DNA of 64,000 nucleotides from Qipengyuania algicida (GCF_009828025.1 NZ_WTYA01000003.1:186001-250000), one strand, 5' to 3'; shown: positions 17,626 through 26,815, counted from the first letter of the stretch. Numbers and translations are program-made. Notes: generated by a model from the letters alone, not told the origin.

Positions 17626-17916
17626 TCACGTCCCGGCATCGGTGAGGGCAGCGTTAGCCCGGGTTCCAACCAGCTTTTCCAGCATCGCTCTCACTTGCGT
17701 TTCACCGGCTTCGCTCGCTGTCGCCACCGCAAGGGGGCGACCACCCAGATCAGGGCATTCGGTGTTAAGGAAGGCAATGGCTGCTTCCTTCCCCAGCACG
17801 ATGAACGCCAGACGCGTGATGTTTCCTTGGCGGACTGCTTGATCTTGCGGGATGGCGACGAACTTGGCCCGTCTACGCCAATGCGATGGCGCTGGGTTGG
17901 CCCTTTCGCTGGTCAT
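17626..17916 (-). CDS. DUF2384 antitoxin-like protein (MbcA/ParS/Xre C-terminal domain)
   Basis: 96 residues. The C-terminal two thirds carry AIAFLNTECPDLGGRPLAVA and ASEAGETQVRAMLEKL, the characteristic motif of the MbcA/ParS/Xre antitoxin toxin-binding domain (usual form FLNTPNPxLGGxxPLDL...G...V...L). The N-terminal part is basic and shorter than an Xre helix-turn-helix. In classical systems a RES-domain toxin gene (DUF1026 type) follows. No RES toxin is seen here, so this looks like an orphan. Confidence 0.65.
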   Translation of the reverse strand: MTSERANPAPSHWRRRAKFVAIPQDQAVRQGNITRLAFIVLGKEAAIAFLNTECPDLGGRPLAVATASEAGETQVRAMLEKLVGTRANAALTDAGT

Positions 17917-17950
17917 ACGGGGGTGCCTTGGCGCGGTATGTGAAATCCAC

Positions 17951-18043
17951 TCAAGCGATCATCCAGTAAATTAAGACCGCTAGCGCAGCGAGCGGGATGA
18001 TGAAGGCGAGGTAATTCGGGGTGATGTTCTGCCGGCTACTCAC
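17951..18043 (-). CDS. 30-residue hydrophobic membrane peptide
   Basis: From a GTG that overlaps the stop of the 68-aa gene (GTGA, 18040-18043) the minus strand reads MSSRQNITPNYLAFIIP, then LAALAVLIYWMIA and a stop. This is one membrane helix with a short polar N-terminus, the profile of tiny inner-membrane regulators. Start/stop overlap and the uniform hydrophobic composition support translation; nothing else is known. Confidence 0.55.
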   Translation of the reverse strand: MSSRQNITPNYLAFIIPLAALAVLIYWMIA

Positions 18044-18246
18044 TGCAGCCCCTTTTCAGCCTTGGCCATCCGGCGAGCCTGGGCGACGGCATCGGTAAGA
18101 TTGGTGTATTGAAATTCGCCCACCGAATAGGTTTCCGTGAGGTGGCGGACCACGCCAAGCGAAGCCGCAACCTGTCCCGGCGCCAGACTTCCCCCTTCAT
18201 TTTCCCAGGATTTTGCTTCGGCTGGATCGGCTTTGGGCTGGGACAT
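18040..18246 (-). CDS. 68-residue small protein, unknown
   Basis: MSQPKADPAEAKSWENEGGS opens a hydrophilic protein ending in a helix, YTNLTDAVAQARRMAKAEKG. The start is preceded by GGGAG, but that box sits in the 3' arm of a hairpin and is followed by six T residues directly before ATG (see the element at 18252-18276). The gene is translationally coupled to the 30-aa membrane peptide. It is the first gene of the small-gene cassette. No family is recognised. Confidence 0.6.
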   Translation of the reverse strand: MSQPKADPAEAKSWENEGGSLAPGQVAASLGVVRHLTETYSVGEFQYTNLTDAVAQARRMAKAEKGLQ

Positions 18247-18251
18247 AAAAA

Positions 18252-18276
18252 AGCTCCCTTGCTGTAAGCGGGAGCT
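18252..18276 (-). promoter_or_regulatory. Hairpin sequestering the ribosome binding site of the 68-aa gene
   Basis: On the minus strand AGCTCCC (18276-18270), an 11-nt loop, and GGGAGCT (18258-18252) form a perfect 7-bp stem that can extend by A-T and G-U pairs, followed by T6 and then ATG. The GGGAG in the 3' arm is the only candidate ribosome binding site. The element therefore resembles both an intrinsic terminator and a translational switch. Confidence 0.55.
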
Positions 18277-18537
18277 CTCTGTCTCTCAGTCGAGGGCGCT
18301 CACAGAAAAAGGAAGCCGCTTCGATACTAATGAAATGGGGTATCGAAACCAGAATACAAGCTCGGCACCATGCTCGCCGATGCGGTGCGATGGGGTTTGG
18401 CTGAAGAGCCCGCCACTGGGTTGATCTCTACCATCTGGCGAGTTCTTACACCTTGTCGTCAGCCGACAGGTAGCGCCCGGATCAACGCAGCGCAAAGCAG
18501 CCACCATAATGCCCACTGCAATCTGGCCACCTGCCGC

Positions 18538-19260
18538 CTACCCGAAATCGGCGAAAAGCGTGCGTCCGTGGGTGCGCAGCCAGTCCTCGGCGGCATCCAG
18601 ATCGCCTTCGTAGATCTCTGCCAGCAGCGCATGGAAACGCGGGCTGTGGTCGAAGTGAACGAGATGCGCGGTTTCGTGCGCCACCACCGACAGCCGCACG
18701 GCGTCGGGGGCCTGCACCAACCGCCAGTTCAGGCGCACGATGCTCTTGCTCGAACAACTGCCCCAGCGGCGCTGCGCCCGGGTCAGCCGCAATTCAGGCA
18801 TTTCCAGCCCTGCGCGCGCGCAGCAGGCGGCGAGATCCGCCCCCATCAGTCGCACGGCCTCGCTCTCCAGCCAGCGTCGCAATCGGCGTTCCAGCCCCTC
18901 GCGCGGACCGCCTGCGAACAACGTTTCGCCCATGAGCCGCGGGCGGCGCGGGGCGGTCGGCTTCCAGTCGAGCGCCAGTTCGCCCCCGCGATAGCACAGG
19001 CTACCCCGACCCAGCGGATCGCCCTGCTGCGGGACTTTGGCGAGCTGGGCGGTGAGCCAGCTGGCCCGCGCATGGGCAAAGGCAATTGCATCGGCACTGC
19101 GGCACCAGCGCGGCAGGGTGATCCGCACAGCAGTGCCGTCGGGGGCCAGCCGCAGGGTCAGCCGCCGGGCGCGGGGATGGCGATTGAGCTCGATCGGCAG
19201 TTCGCGCCCGTCGAGCGCGATCGTGGGCGGCGCACTGCCCTGCCGCAACCACTCGATCAT
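18538..19260 (-). CDS. YgjP-like (DUF45/M48-type) metallopeptidase
   Basis: 240 residues. The C-terminal zinc-peptidase core shows RRWGSCSSKSIVRLNWRL (165-180 region) and VVAHETAHLVHFDHSPRFH with His195, Glu196, His199 and third ligand His210. This matches the YgjP-like DUF45 family of SprT/M48-type proteins. The N-terminal half provides the usual beta domain (LPIELNRHPRARRLTLRLAP). Cytoplasmic; the substrate is unknown. Confidence 0.87.
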   Translation of the reverse strand: MIEWLRQGSAPPTIALDGRELPIELNRHPRARRLTLRLAPDGTAVRITLPRWCRSADAIAFAHARASWLTAQLAKVPQQGDPLGRGSLCYRGGELALDWKPTAPRRPRLMGETLFAGGPREGLERRLRRWLESEAVRLMGADLAACCARAGLEMPELRLTRAQRRWGSCSSKSIVRLNWRLVQAPDAVRLSVVAHETAHLVHFDHSPRFHALLAEIYEGDLDAAEDWLRTHGRTLFADFG

Positions 19261-19282
19261 CGCGCGCTGCGCCCCGACGCAT

Positions 19283-19720
19283 TCATTCGACGTCTTCCCA
19301 TTCGACGATGTGATGTTCGAGCGGTCCCGCCACCGTCTCGCTGATGACGCGCCCTGCCACCGAAACCCCCGCGCGCACGACGGCCTCGCGATCGCCGCTG
19401 ATCAGATAGTGCCAGTCCGGCAGCGGCTCATCATTGGCACGCAGGCGATAGGCGCAGGTGTGGGGCAGCCACTCGATATCGTCGACCAGCTTCAGCGTCA
19501 GCGTCAAACAATCGGGGACGAAGGCCTTGCGGTGCGTGTAATCCCTGCACCGCGCGGTCGAACAATCGAGCAGGCGGCAGGCGACATTGGTCTCGGCGAT
19601 CGCGCCGGTATCCTCGTCCTCGAACTTGTGCAGGCAGCAACGTCCGCAACCATCGCACAAAGCCTCCCACTCTTCGCGGGTCAGCGCGGCCAGCGGCAAC
19701 TCCCAGAAACGCGCCCTCAC
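19283..19720 (-). CDS. UPF0260/YcgN-type cysteine cluster protein
   Basis: 145 residues from GTG at 19720, which follows TGAGGGGGC. This start removes an upstream part that overlaps the SCO gene. The core WEALCDGCGRCCLHKFEDED is the four-cysteine YkgJ-type metal-binding cluster, followed by NVACRLLD, RCRDYTHRKAFVPDC and LPHTCAYR, all as in the UPF0260 (YcgN) family. It probably binds Fe-S or zinc; the function is not established. It lies 7 bp downstream of the SCO gene. Confidence 0.85.
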   Translation of the reverse strand: MRARFWELPLAALTREEWEALCDGCGRCCLHKFEDEDTGAIAETNVACRLLDCSTARCRDYTHRKAFVPDCLTLTLKLVDDIEWLPHTCAYRLRANDEPLPDWHYLISGDREAVVRAGVSVAGRVISETVAGPLEHHIVEWEDVE

Positions 19721-19727
19721 TGCCCCC

Positions 19728-20360
19728 TCACTGTACCCATTTGGCCAACGCGGCGGCGACCGCCTGCGGCCCCTGGTCGGTCGGCAGGGTAGCAAGCGGC
19801 TTGCCCTGCTTGTCGAACAGGTAGGTGATGCTCGAATGGTCGACGAGATAGCCTCCACCCGGCTGTTTGGCACCCTTGCTGGCATAGACCTTGAACGCGT
19901 CTTCGGCGGCCTTCACCTGTTCCTCGGAGCCGGTCAGCCCGATCACATCGGGCGAGAATGCCGCGGCGAATTCGCCCACCACTTCAGGGGTGTCGCGTTC
20001 CGGGTCGACGCTGATGAAGATCGTGCGCAGGTTCTTTGCCAGTTCCGGATGGTCCTTGGCGAAAATCTTCTCTCCCTTGACGGTACGCTGCATGTCGGTG
20101 GGGCATACGTCCGGGCAATAGGTGTAGCCGAAATAGACCACCCGATAATGCCCGGCGAAATCGGACCAGCGAACGGTCTTGCCATGCTTGTCGATCAGGG
20201 TGAACGGCCCTCCGATCGCACTGCCGCGCAGATCCGCGCTGCCGCTGTCCTGCGCTTGCTGGCGGGGTGACGTGCTCGGCGCGTTGCACCCGGCGAGTGC
20301 GAGAGTGAGAACGGAGGCGACAAGCGTAGTTTTCGTTCGAGGCATGGCGTCAATGTTCAT
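19728..20360 (-). CDS. SCO1/SenC family copper chaperone lipoprotein
   Basis: 210 residues (or 205 from MPRTK). The lipobox LALAGC places it on the periplasmic face of the inner membrane. The thioredoxin-like fold carries the copper ligands Cys82 and Cys86 in YCPDVCP and His175 in VDHSS, with FISVDPERDTP between. SCO proteins deliver copper to the CuA site of cytochrome c oxidase. No oxidase genes are in the window. Confidence 0.93.
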   Translation of the reverse strand: MNIDAMPRTKTTLVASVLTLALAGCNAPSTSPRQQAQDSGSADLRGSAIGGPFTLIDKHGKTVRWSDFAGHYRVVYFGYTYCPDVCPTDMQRTVKGEKIFAKDHPELAKNLRTIFISVDPERDTPEVVGEFAAAFSPDVIGLTGSEEQVKAAEDAFKVYASKGAKQPGGGYLVDHSSITYLFDKQGKPLATLPTDQGPQAVAAALAKWVQ

Positions 20361-20429
20361 GGTCTGCTAACCGGCCAAGAGCAAGAGCGGACGCAGGCCC
20401 ATCCGCGCATAAACAAGGGAAACTTCAGC

Positions 20430-21050
20430 GTGAAAGCTTTGCGTTCTTTCGGTCTGGCAATGGCTGCGATTTTAGCCTGCGCGCTCTTTGTTGCGCCGGT
20501 ATCCGCCCAGAGCACCTCACCGGGATACGATTTTCTCAAGGGGGTGAAGGATCGCGACGGCGACAAGGTCACCGCCGCGCTCGACAAACCGGGCAACACG
20601 TTGATCAATGCACGCGATATCAGCACGGGCGAGACGGCTCTGCTGATCGTTGTGCAACGCCGCGATACGACGTGGCTGCGGTTCCTGCTCGGCCATGGTG
20701 CCGATCCGAACATTGCGGACAACCGCGGACTGACCCCGCTGCAACTCGCCGCCAATCTGGGCTATCAGGACGGTGTTGCGATCCTGACCAAGTCTGGCGC
20801 AGATGTCGACAAGACCGATTCGACCGGCGAGACGCCGCTGATGTTCGCCGTCCACCGGCACGATTTGCCGATGATCCGCACCTTGCTCGACGCCGGGGCC
20901 GATCCCGACCGCTCGGACAATTCGGGTCGCTCGGCGCGCGACTATGCCAAGCTGATGGGCACGGGCAGCGAAATCGTGCTCGACGAGATGGACAAGGCGG
21001 CCGACAAGCTAAAGGCCAAGGCCGCCGGTTCCTATGGCCCCGGTGCCTGA
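20430..21050 (+). CDS. Exported ankyrin-repeat protein
   Basis: 206 residues with a signal peptide (cut after VSAQ, about residue 27). At least three ankyrin repeats follow: GETALLIVVQRRDTTWLRFL, GLTPLQLAANLGYQDGVAIL and GETPLMFAVHRHDLPMIRTL, with GADP linkers. The C-terminal helix is Lys/Ala-rich. Periplasmic protein-protein interaction is the expected role. It is divergent from the SCO gene, with about 70 bp between starts. Confidence 0.87.
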   Translation: MKALRSFGLAMAAILACALFVAPVSAQSTSPGYDFLKGVKDRDGDKVTAALDKPGNTLINARDISTGETALLIVVQRRDTTWLRFLLGHGADPNIADNRGLTPLQLAANLGYQDGVAILTKSGADVDKTDSTGETPLMFAVHRHDLPMIRTLLDAGADPDRSDNSGRSARDYAKLMGTGSEIVLDEMDKAADKLKAKAAGSYGPGA

Positions 21051-21054
21051 GGCC

Positions 21055-21720
21055 ATGGATGATCTGACGCTCGACGAATTGCGCGTGGCGCTGGCTCCGG
21101 CGATTGCCGATGCAGCGATCTTCGATGGCTGGAGCGAGACCGCGCTCGATCAGGCCGCCGATGGTGCAGGTGTGGATCGCGATGTGGCGCGGTTGGCGTT
21201 CAGGCAGGCGGGATCGGCGTCGCTCCAGATGGCGATGGTTTCCGCGTGGATCGAAGCAATCGACCGTGCGATGGCCGCCGCCCTGCCGCCATCGAAGCTT
21301 GCCGAGATGAAAATCCGCGAGCGCATTCGCAGCCTTGTGCAGTTCCGGCTCGATCATGTCGCCGGTCAGGAAGAGGCGCTGCGGCGCGCGCTGGCGATAA
21401 TGGCAATGCCGCGCAATGCGACCACCGCGCTCAAGCTGGGCTGGGGCAGCGCGGATGTAATGTGGCGGCTCGCCGGCGATACGGCGACCGATTACAACCA
21501 CTACACCAAACGCGCGATTCTCGCTTCGCTCTACGCCGCAACGCTGGCGGTGTTCGTCCAGGACGAGAGCGAGGGTAAGCAGGAAACGCGCGCCTTCCTC
21601 GACCGCCGGATCGACGGCGTGATGAAATTCGAGAAGGTCAAGGCGAAGTGGCTGGGCAGCAATCGCGAGCACTTCTCACCGATGCGCTTCCTCGGCCGCT
21701 TGCGCTACCCCGCACGCTGA
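21055..21720 (+). CDS. COQ9 family protein (ubiquinone biosynthesis)
   Basis: 221 residues from ATG 21055 (an in-frame ATG at 21034 would overlap the ankyrin gene). The N-terminal part resembles a TetR-like helical bundle. The C-terminal part contains GWGSADVMWRLAGDTATDYN and HYTKRAILASLYAATLAVF, the lipid-binding COQ9 signature. COQ9 presents ubiquinone intermediates to COQ7. Only 4 bp separate it from the ankyrin gene. Confidence 0.88.
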   Translation: MDDLTLDELRVALAPAIADAAIFDGWSETALDQAADGAGVDRDVARLAFRQAGSASLQMAMVSAWIEAIDRAMAAALPPSKLAEMKIRERIRSLVQFRLDHVAGQEEALRRALAIMAMPRNATTALKLGWGSADVMWRLAGDTATDYNHYTKRAILASLYAATLAVFVQDESEGKQETRAFLDRRIDGVMKFEKVKAKWLGSNREHFSPMRFLGRLRYPAR

Positions 21721-21752
21721 CCGCCTCCATGAGCAACATTTCATAAAACGCT

Positions 21753-21771
21753 ATTGCGAGGCGCTTGCAAT
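21753..21771 (+). promoter_or_regulatory. Fur-box-like inverted repeat upstream of feoAB
   Basis: ATTGC-N9-GCAAT (TTGCGAGGCGCTTGCAA core) sits 28 bp before feoA, resembling alphaproteobacterial Fur boxes of the ATTGCGA..TCGCAAT type. Its position fits repression of ferrous iron uptake by iron-loaded Fur. The match is imperfect. Confidence 0.4.
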
Positions 21772-21799
21772 TGATGCTCCGGTCTGGCAGCGGGCGGGA

Positions 21800-22039
21800 A
21801 TGACGCTCGACCGACTCGGCATCGGCGCACCGGCTCGCATCAAATCGGTGACCTGGGACTTGATTGCGCCCGAGGAGGCCAAGCGCCTGCGCGCCCTCGG
21901 GGTGGACGTCGACAGCGAACTGACCGTCAGCCATCGCGGAATCTTCGGCGGCGGCGACCCGATCGCGATTACCCTGGGCAATATGACGATCGCGCTGCGG
22001 CGAAGCCACGCCCGCGCCATCGCAGTGGAGGCACTGTGA
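21800..22039 (+). CDS. feoA: Ferrous iron transport protein A
   Basis: 79 residues, an SH3-like FeoA domain: LGIGAPARIKSVTWD, LRALGVDVDSELTVSHRGIF, GDPIAITLGNMTIALRRSHA. FeoA is a cytoplasmic partner that supports FeoB. Its TGA overlaps the GTG start of feoB. A Fur-like repeat lies just upstream. Confidence 0.93.
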   Translation: MTLDRLGIGAPARIKSVTWDLIAPEEAKRLRALGVDVDSELTVSHRGIFGGGDPIAITLGNMTIALRRSHARAIAVEAL

Positions 22040-23883
22040 CCCGCCATCGTACCGCCGCGCTGGTCGGCAACCCGAACTCGGGCAAGAGCGCGCTGTTCAA
22101 CGCGCTGACCGGGGCACGCCAGAAGATCGCCAATTATCCCGGCGTCACTGTCGAGCGCAAGGCGGGACGGCTGATCCTGCCGAGCGGCGAACCGGTCGAG
22201 CTGATCGACCTGCCCGGTGCCTATTCCCTCGACGCGGCCAGCCCGGACGAAGTCGTCACCGAAAAGGCCGTACAAGGGCGGCTCGAAGGCGAAGTGCGGC
22301 CGGAAGTACTGATCCTGGTGCTCGATGCCGCCAATCTCGAACAGCATCTGGTGTTCGCGCAGGAAGTACTTGAGCTTGGCCGACCGACAGTGGTGGCCCT
22401 CAACATGATCGACCTTGCCGAGCGGGACGGGCTGACGCTCGATTCGAATGCACTGGAGGAAGCGCTCGGCGTACCGGTGATCTCCACGGTCGCGGTGCGG
22501 CGGCGCGGGCTGGACGAGCTGACCGCGGCGATCGCTGCGGCCGAGACCCATGCCGATGACGCCCCCAACCCCAACTGGCACCTAACGCTGCCCGAAAGGC
22601 GGCTGGCGGCCAAAACGATGGCCCGCGCCGCGATCCTTTCGCGCAGCGCCCGGCACACGGTTGCCAATGGGCTCGACCGGCTGCTGCTGAACCCGTGGAT
22701 CGGCCCGCTGATCCTGTTCGCCTTCCTGTTCGTGATGTTCCAGGCGGTCTTCGCCTGGGCAACGCCGTTTGCCGACGCGATCGATGCCGGCTTCACCGCC
22801 CTGTCGGCGTTCGTCTCCAGCGAGATGCCGCAATCGATTTTGCGCGATTTCCTGACGCAGGGGATCATTGCGGGCGTGGGATCGGTGGTGGTGTTCCTGC
22901 CGCAGATCCTGATCCTGTTCTTCTTCATCCTGATCATGGAAGCGAGCGGCTACATGGCGCGTGCCGCCTTCCTGATGGACCGGCTGATGGCGGGCGTGGG
23001 CCTGTCGGGCAAAAGCTTCATCCCACTGCTCTCCAGCTTTGCCTGCGCGGTGCCGGGGATCATGGCGACGCGCTCGATCTCGGACCCAAAGGATCGGCTA
23101 ACGACCATATTGATCGCCCCGCTGATGACCTGTTCAGCACGTCTGCCGGTCTATGCGGTGATTATCGGCGCGTTTATCCCGGCGACTACGGTGGGACCGG
23201 GGATCGGGCTGCAGGGGCTGGTGCTTTTCGGACTCTATGTATCGGGAATCGTCGGGGCGATGGTCGCCGCTTTGCTGCTGCGCGGAACGCTGACCAAGGG
23301 CGCCGCGTCGGGCTTCATCATGGAAATGCCGCGCTATCAGCTGCCGCGCCTGCGCGATGTCGCGATCGGTCTGTGGCAACGCGCCTTCGTGTTCCTGCGG
23401 CGCGCGGGCACGATCATCCTCTCGGCCACCGTCGCCCTGTGGATCCTGCTGAGCTTCCCGCAGGCCCAGCCGGGACAAAGCCAGCTCGATGCGTCTTTCG
23501 CCGGCAAGATTGCCGACGGTATCGCCCCGGTGCTCAAACCCATCGGCTTCAATCGCGAGATCGGGCTTGCGTTGATCCCGGCGATGGCTGCGCGCGAGGT
23601 CGCCGTGTCAGCGCTCGCCACCACCTATGCCGTGGATGCCAGGACCGAGGCGGAAAACGACCGCGGACTGATCGCGCGCTTGCAGGCGAGCTGGAGCCTG
23701 CCGACTGCGCTCGCCTTCCTCGCGTGGTTCGTGTTCGCCCCGCAATGCCTCTCGACCATCGCCGTCACCCGGCGTGAGACGAATGGGTGGAAATGGCCTG
23801 CCTTCATGGTTGGCTACCTGTTCGGGTTGGCCTACCTGTTTGCCGGAATCACTTACTGGAGCGCCATCGCGCTCGGATTTTAG
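22036..23883 (+). CDS. feoB: Ferrous iron transporter B
   Basis: 615 residues, the compact FeoB form common in alphaproteobacteria (E. coli has 773). The N-terminal G domain shows G1 GNPNSGKS (11-18), G2 in NYPGVTVE, G3 DLPGAYSLD and G4 NMID. The membrane part has the paired gate motifs [13 protein letters not shown] and the conserved [10 protein letters not shown]. It imports Fe(II). The GTG start overlaps feoA. Confidence 0.95.
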   Translation: MTRHRTAALVGNPNSGKSALFNALTGARQKIANYPGVTVERKAGRLILPSGEPVELIDLPGAYSLDAASPDEVVTEKAVQGRLEGEVRPEVLILVLDAANLEQHLVFAQEVLELGRPTVVALNMIDLAERDGLTLDSNALEEALGVPVISTVAVRRRGLDELTAAIAAAETHADDAPNPNWHLTLPERRLAAKTMARAAILSRSARHTVANGLDRLLLNPWIGPLILFAFLFVMFQAVFAWATPFADAIDAGFTALSAFVSSEMPQSILRDFLTQGIIAGVGSVVVFLPQILILFFFILIMEASGYMARAAFLMDRLMAGVGLSGKSFIPLLSSFACAVPGIMATRSISDPKDRLTTILIAPLMTCSARLPVYAVIIGAFIPATTVGPGIGLQGLVLFGLYVSGIVGAMVAALLLRGTLTKGAASGFIMEMPRYQLPRLRDVAIGLWQRAFVFLRRAGTIILSATVALWILLSFPQAQPGQSQLDASFAGKIADGIAPVLKPIGFNREIGLALIPAMAAREVAVSALATTYAVDARTEAENDRGLIARLQASWSLPTALAFLAWFVFAPQCLSTIAVTRRETNGWKWPAFMVGYLFGLAYLFAGITYWSAIALGF

Positions 23884-23900
23884 GCGAAGGAAGGTTTGAA

Positions 23901-24419
23901 ATGGCTGGGTCTCTCAACAAGGTCATGCTGATCGGCAATCTCGGAGCGGACCCGGAGATTCGCAGCTTCCAGAACGGCGGCAAGGTCGCCAATCTGCGCA
24001 TCGCCACGAGCGAGACGTGGAAGGACCGCAATACCGGCGAACGGCAGGAACGCACCGAGTGGCACACGGTAGCGATCTTCTCCGAAGGGCTGATCGGCGT
24101 GGTCGAACGGTTCCTCAAGAAAGGCAGCAAGGTCTATATCGAGGGCCAGCTCCAGACGCGCAAATGGCAGGACCAGAACGGTCAGGACCGCTATTCGACC
24201 GAGGTGGTGCTGCGCGGCCTCAACGGGACGCTGACGATGCTCGACGGCGCTTCAGGCGGTGGCGGTGGTGGCGGGCAACGTTCAGGCGGCTGGAACAACC
24301 AGGGCGGCGGACAGCAATCGGGCGGTGGAGACGATTGGCGCGGTGGCGGCTCGAGTGGCGGCTCTGGCTCTGGCGGTGGCTCGAACTACGACGATCTCGA
24401 CGACGATATTCCTTTTTAA
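23901..24419 (+). CDS. ssb: Single-stranded DNA-binding protein
   Basis: 172 residues from ATG 23901, preceded by GGAAGG. The OB fold covers about 1-110 ([50 protein letters not shown]), followed by a Gly/Ser/Gln-rich linker and the acidic tip DDDIPF that recruits partner proteins. A standard full-length bacterial SSB. Confidence 0.96.
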   Translation: MAGSLNKVMLIGNLGADPEIRSFQNGGKVANLRIATSETWKDRNTGERQERTEWHTVAIFSEGLIGVVERFLKKGSKVYIEGQLQTRKWQDQNGQDRYSTEVVLRGLNGTLTMLDGASGGGGGGGQRSGGWNNQGGGQQSGGGDDWRGGGSSGGSGSGGGSNYDDLDDDIPF

Positions 24420-24522
24420 ACGTCGCGATCAGACGATGTCCGCGCCGACCAGATATCATCTGCGATCGATCATGTGCTTAATGGGCGTCGTATGATGTTC
24501 GTTCGACAGGGAGCGGTCGACA

Positions 24523-25605
24523 ATGTTCACTAATTCCAGTGAAGCCTCCGTCCGGACGTGGCGTGCCGAGGTTATCCGGCAGATCGAGGCGGATTTCAAC
24601 CGGTCCGCCGATACGCATCTGATCCGGGTCGATCTGCCGCGCTATCCGGGTATCACCCTGTATCTGAAGGATGAAAGCAGCCACCCCACCGGCAGCCTCA
24701 AGCACCGGCTGGCGCGGTCGTTGTTCCTGTACGCGCTGTGCAATGGCTGGATCGGGCCGGACACCTGCGTCATCGAGGCATCCTCTGGATCGACGGCGGT
24801 CAGCGAAGCCTATTTCGCAAGGATGCTGGGGTTGCGCTTCATCGCAGTAGTGCCCGCCGCAACCGCCGCCCCCAAGCTCGATGCGATCCGCTTCCACGGT
24901 GGCGAGATCCATGCCGTTGAGGATCCGCGCACGGTATATGACGTCGCATACCGGCTCGAAGCGGAGACGGGCGGGCATTATCTGGACCAGTTCACCTATG
25001 CCGAACGCGCGACCGACTGGCGCGGCAATAACAATATCGCGGAAAGCATTTTCGCACAGATGGAGGCCGAGGAGCATCCGATCCCCAGCTGGATCGTTTG
25101 CGGTGCCGGCACGGGTGGGACCTCCGCAACCATCGGTCGCTACATCGGCTATCTGCGTCATGCGACCCGGCTTTGCGTCGCCGACCCTGAGAAGTCGGTA
25201 TTCCATCGCCATTTCCACGATCGCGACGTGACATCGCTGCCCGAAGGATGCGCGAGCCGTATCGAGGGGATCGGACGTCCGCGCGTAGAGCCAAGTTTCA
25301 TTCCCTCGGTCATCGACCGGATGATCGCGGTCAACGACGATGCCAGCATCGGTGCGATGCGCGCGCTTTCCACCCGACTGGGTCGTCGGGTCGGCGGATC
25401 GACCGGCACCAATCTGGTGGCGGTTGCTGCGCTGGTCGAGGAGATGCGCGAGCGCGGGGAAGCGGGATCGATCGTTACCCTCCTGTGCGACGGGGGCGAG
25501 CGATATGGCTGCACGTATTACGACAATGCGTGGCTGGCGTCGCACGACGTCGCCTGGCAGCCTCACGAACGCCGGTTCGCTGGTCTTTTCGAAGGTCTGA
25601 CTTAA
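24523..25605 (+). CDS. PLP-dependent L-cysteine desulfhydrase (Cds1-like)
   Basis: 360 residues of the cysteine synthase/cystathionine beta-synthase fold II. Lys60 in [16 protein letters not shown] is the PLP lysine, [20 protein letters not shown] is the substrate loop, and [15 protein letters not shown] binds the PLP phosphate. The extended [15 protein letters not shown] signature points to the Cds1 group, which degrades cysteine to sulfide, pyruvate and ammonia, rather than to a CysK synthase. Cytoplasmic, apparently monocistronic. Confidence 0.8.
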   Translation: MFTNSSEASVRTWRAEVIRQIEADFNRSADTHLIRVDLPRYPGITLYLKDESSHPTGSLKHRLARSLFLYALCNGWIGPDTCVIEASSGSTAVSEAYFARMLGLRFIAVVPAATAAPKLDAIRFHGGEIHAVEDPRTVYDVAYRLEAETGGHYLDQFTYAERATDWRGNNNIAESIFAQMEAEEHPIPSWIVCGAGTGGTSATIGRYIGYLRHATRLCVADPEKSVFHRHFHDRDVTSLPEGCASRIEGIGRPRVEPSFIPSVIDRMIAVNDDASIGAMRALSTRLGRRVGGSTGTNLVAVAALVEEMRERGEAGSIVTLLCDGGERYGCTYYDNAWLASHDVAWQPHERRFAGLFEGLT

Positions 25606-25992
25606 AGTTTCGGCAAGTGGCACCGAACGCCATTGCCTCGTCATATTAAGGATCGCGTCATTACCCTCTCGTCAGGCAAAGATAGTCGATCTGCACAGAA
25701 CACACTCGCATCATCGCGACCTGATGCGCTTCATCTATCGATGATACGACGTCAAATATCCGACCTTCAATTCTATACTGGGGGGTATGGAATAGCTTGC
25801 GGTGCGGTTGCAGGGCCGTATTCCGCCTTTTGATACAGCGCGAGCAAGCAGCGAACGGCTGCAGAATGCGCGCGGACAAAAAAGTGTCCCCCGGTGATAC
25901 ACGTAGGTAAATCGCCGAGATTATTTACCGTGGCGTTTACCAGTGCCCCTTTATCTCCCCGGCAGGTTTGGATCAGAAACCGGGGATTTGAA
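25606..25992. other. 387-bp intergenic region without recognisable gene
   Basis: Relatively AT-rich sequence between the desulfhydrase gene and the PEP-CTERM gene. I see no convincing ORF, hairpin terminator or structured RNA. The promoter of the PEP-CTERM gene presumably lies in its right half. Confidence 0.5.
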
Positions 25993-26508
25993 ATGAAAAA
26001 GTACATTCCAGCTGTAGCTGCACTGAGTTTGGGTATGGCCGCGCCTGCCCATGCCGCGCACTATATGTTCGATGTTTCGATCAATGGCATTACGGGCAAC
26101 GGCACGTTCGAAACCGCTGGCGATGCCAGCACGAGCTATTCGGTCATCACCTCGCTGGCGGGCATTTTCGGCGGCAAGGATATGGTTCTGTCGGCACCCG
26201 GCACCGCGCCGTTCCGGCCCAGCAATGACAACAAGTTCACCGAGAGCGGCACGCCGTTCACGCTGGGCGGGCTGGCGTTCACGGCCGGGCCGAAGCTCTA
26301 CAATGTTTACAGCGTCGGATCGCAGCTGCTTACCTGCATTCCGGGCAAGACCTGCTCGGCCAGCACGACTTTTTCGGCCAGGGCGGTGAGTGATGTCGCG
26401 CCGGTTCCTGAGCCTGCCACATGGGCCATCCTGATTCTCGGCTTCGCTGGCGTCGGTCTGAAGCTGCGGCACCGCAGCACCCGGCGCGTAACGCTCCAGT
26501 TCGCCTGA
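25993..26508 (+). CDS. PEPxxWA-CTERM sorted secreted protein
   Basis: 171 residues from the ATG of MKKYIPAVAALSLGMAAPAH (signal peptide to about residue 22). The mature part is small, polar and beta-rich, with a single cysteine pair (TCIPGKTCSAS). The C-terminus is a sorting tripartite: VPEPATWAILILGFAGVG, then basic residues, as recognised by exosortase-type systems of Sphingomonadales. It should be delivered to the outer surface or matrix. An earlier in-frame ATG (25894) would bury the signal peptide. Confidence 0.85.
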   Translation: MKKYIPAVAALSLGMAAPAHAAHYMFDVSINGITGNGTFETAGDASTSYSVITSLAGIFGGKDMVLSAPGTAPFRPSNDNKFTESGTPFTLGGLAFTAGPKLYNVYSVGSQLLTCIPGKTCSASTTFSARAVSDVAPVPEPATWAILILGFAGVGLKLRHRSTRRVTLQFA

Positions 26509-26533
26509 GAGCGGCTAACCGGTGACGCCAAGT

Positions 26534-26558
26534 GCCGTCGGCCCTCGCGGCCGGCGGC
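26534..26558 (+). terminator. GC-rich hairpin after the PEP-CTERM gene
   Basis: GCCGTCGGCC (26534-26543) pairs with GGCCGGCGGC (26549-26558) around a 5-nt loop, with one G-U pair. It lies 25 bp after the stop. There is no T run, so termination would be weak or factor-dependent. Confidence 0.4.
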
Positions 26559-26815
26559 ATCGCGCTGTCTGCGATCGACCGGCTGTTCGGCTGCCGCGCA
26601 TATAGTCATCCGGCGCGACAGGCTGTTGCAATACCGCGCCACCCCCGATGAAAACAGGATTTCGGGCAAGACCTGTCCCAATCTGAAACGGTAAATGCTT
26701 AATTTTTCGTAAATTTCGGGTTGAGGATCGCCGCCGGACGCAATAGCGTTCCGCTTCAGATCGTGCGTGGGTCGCTGCCCTCGAAATCGCGGTCCGATCC
26801 AATGAGGGGGATTTC

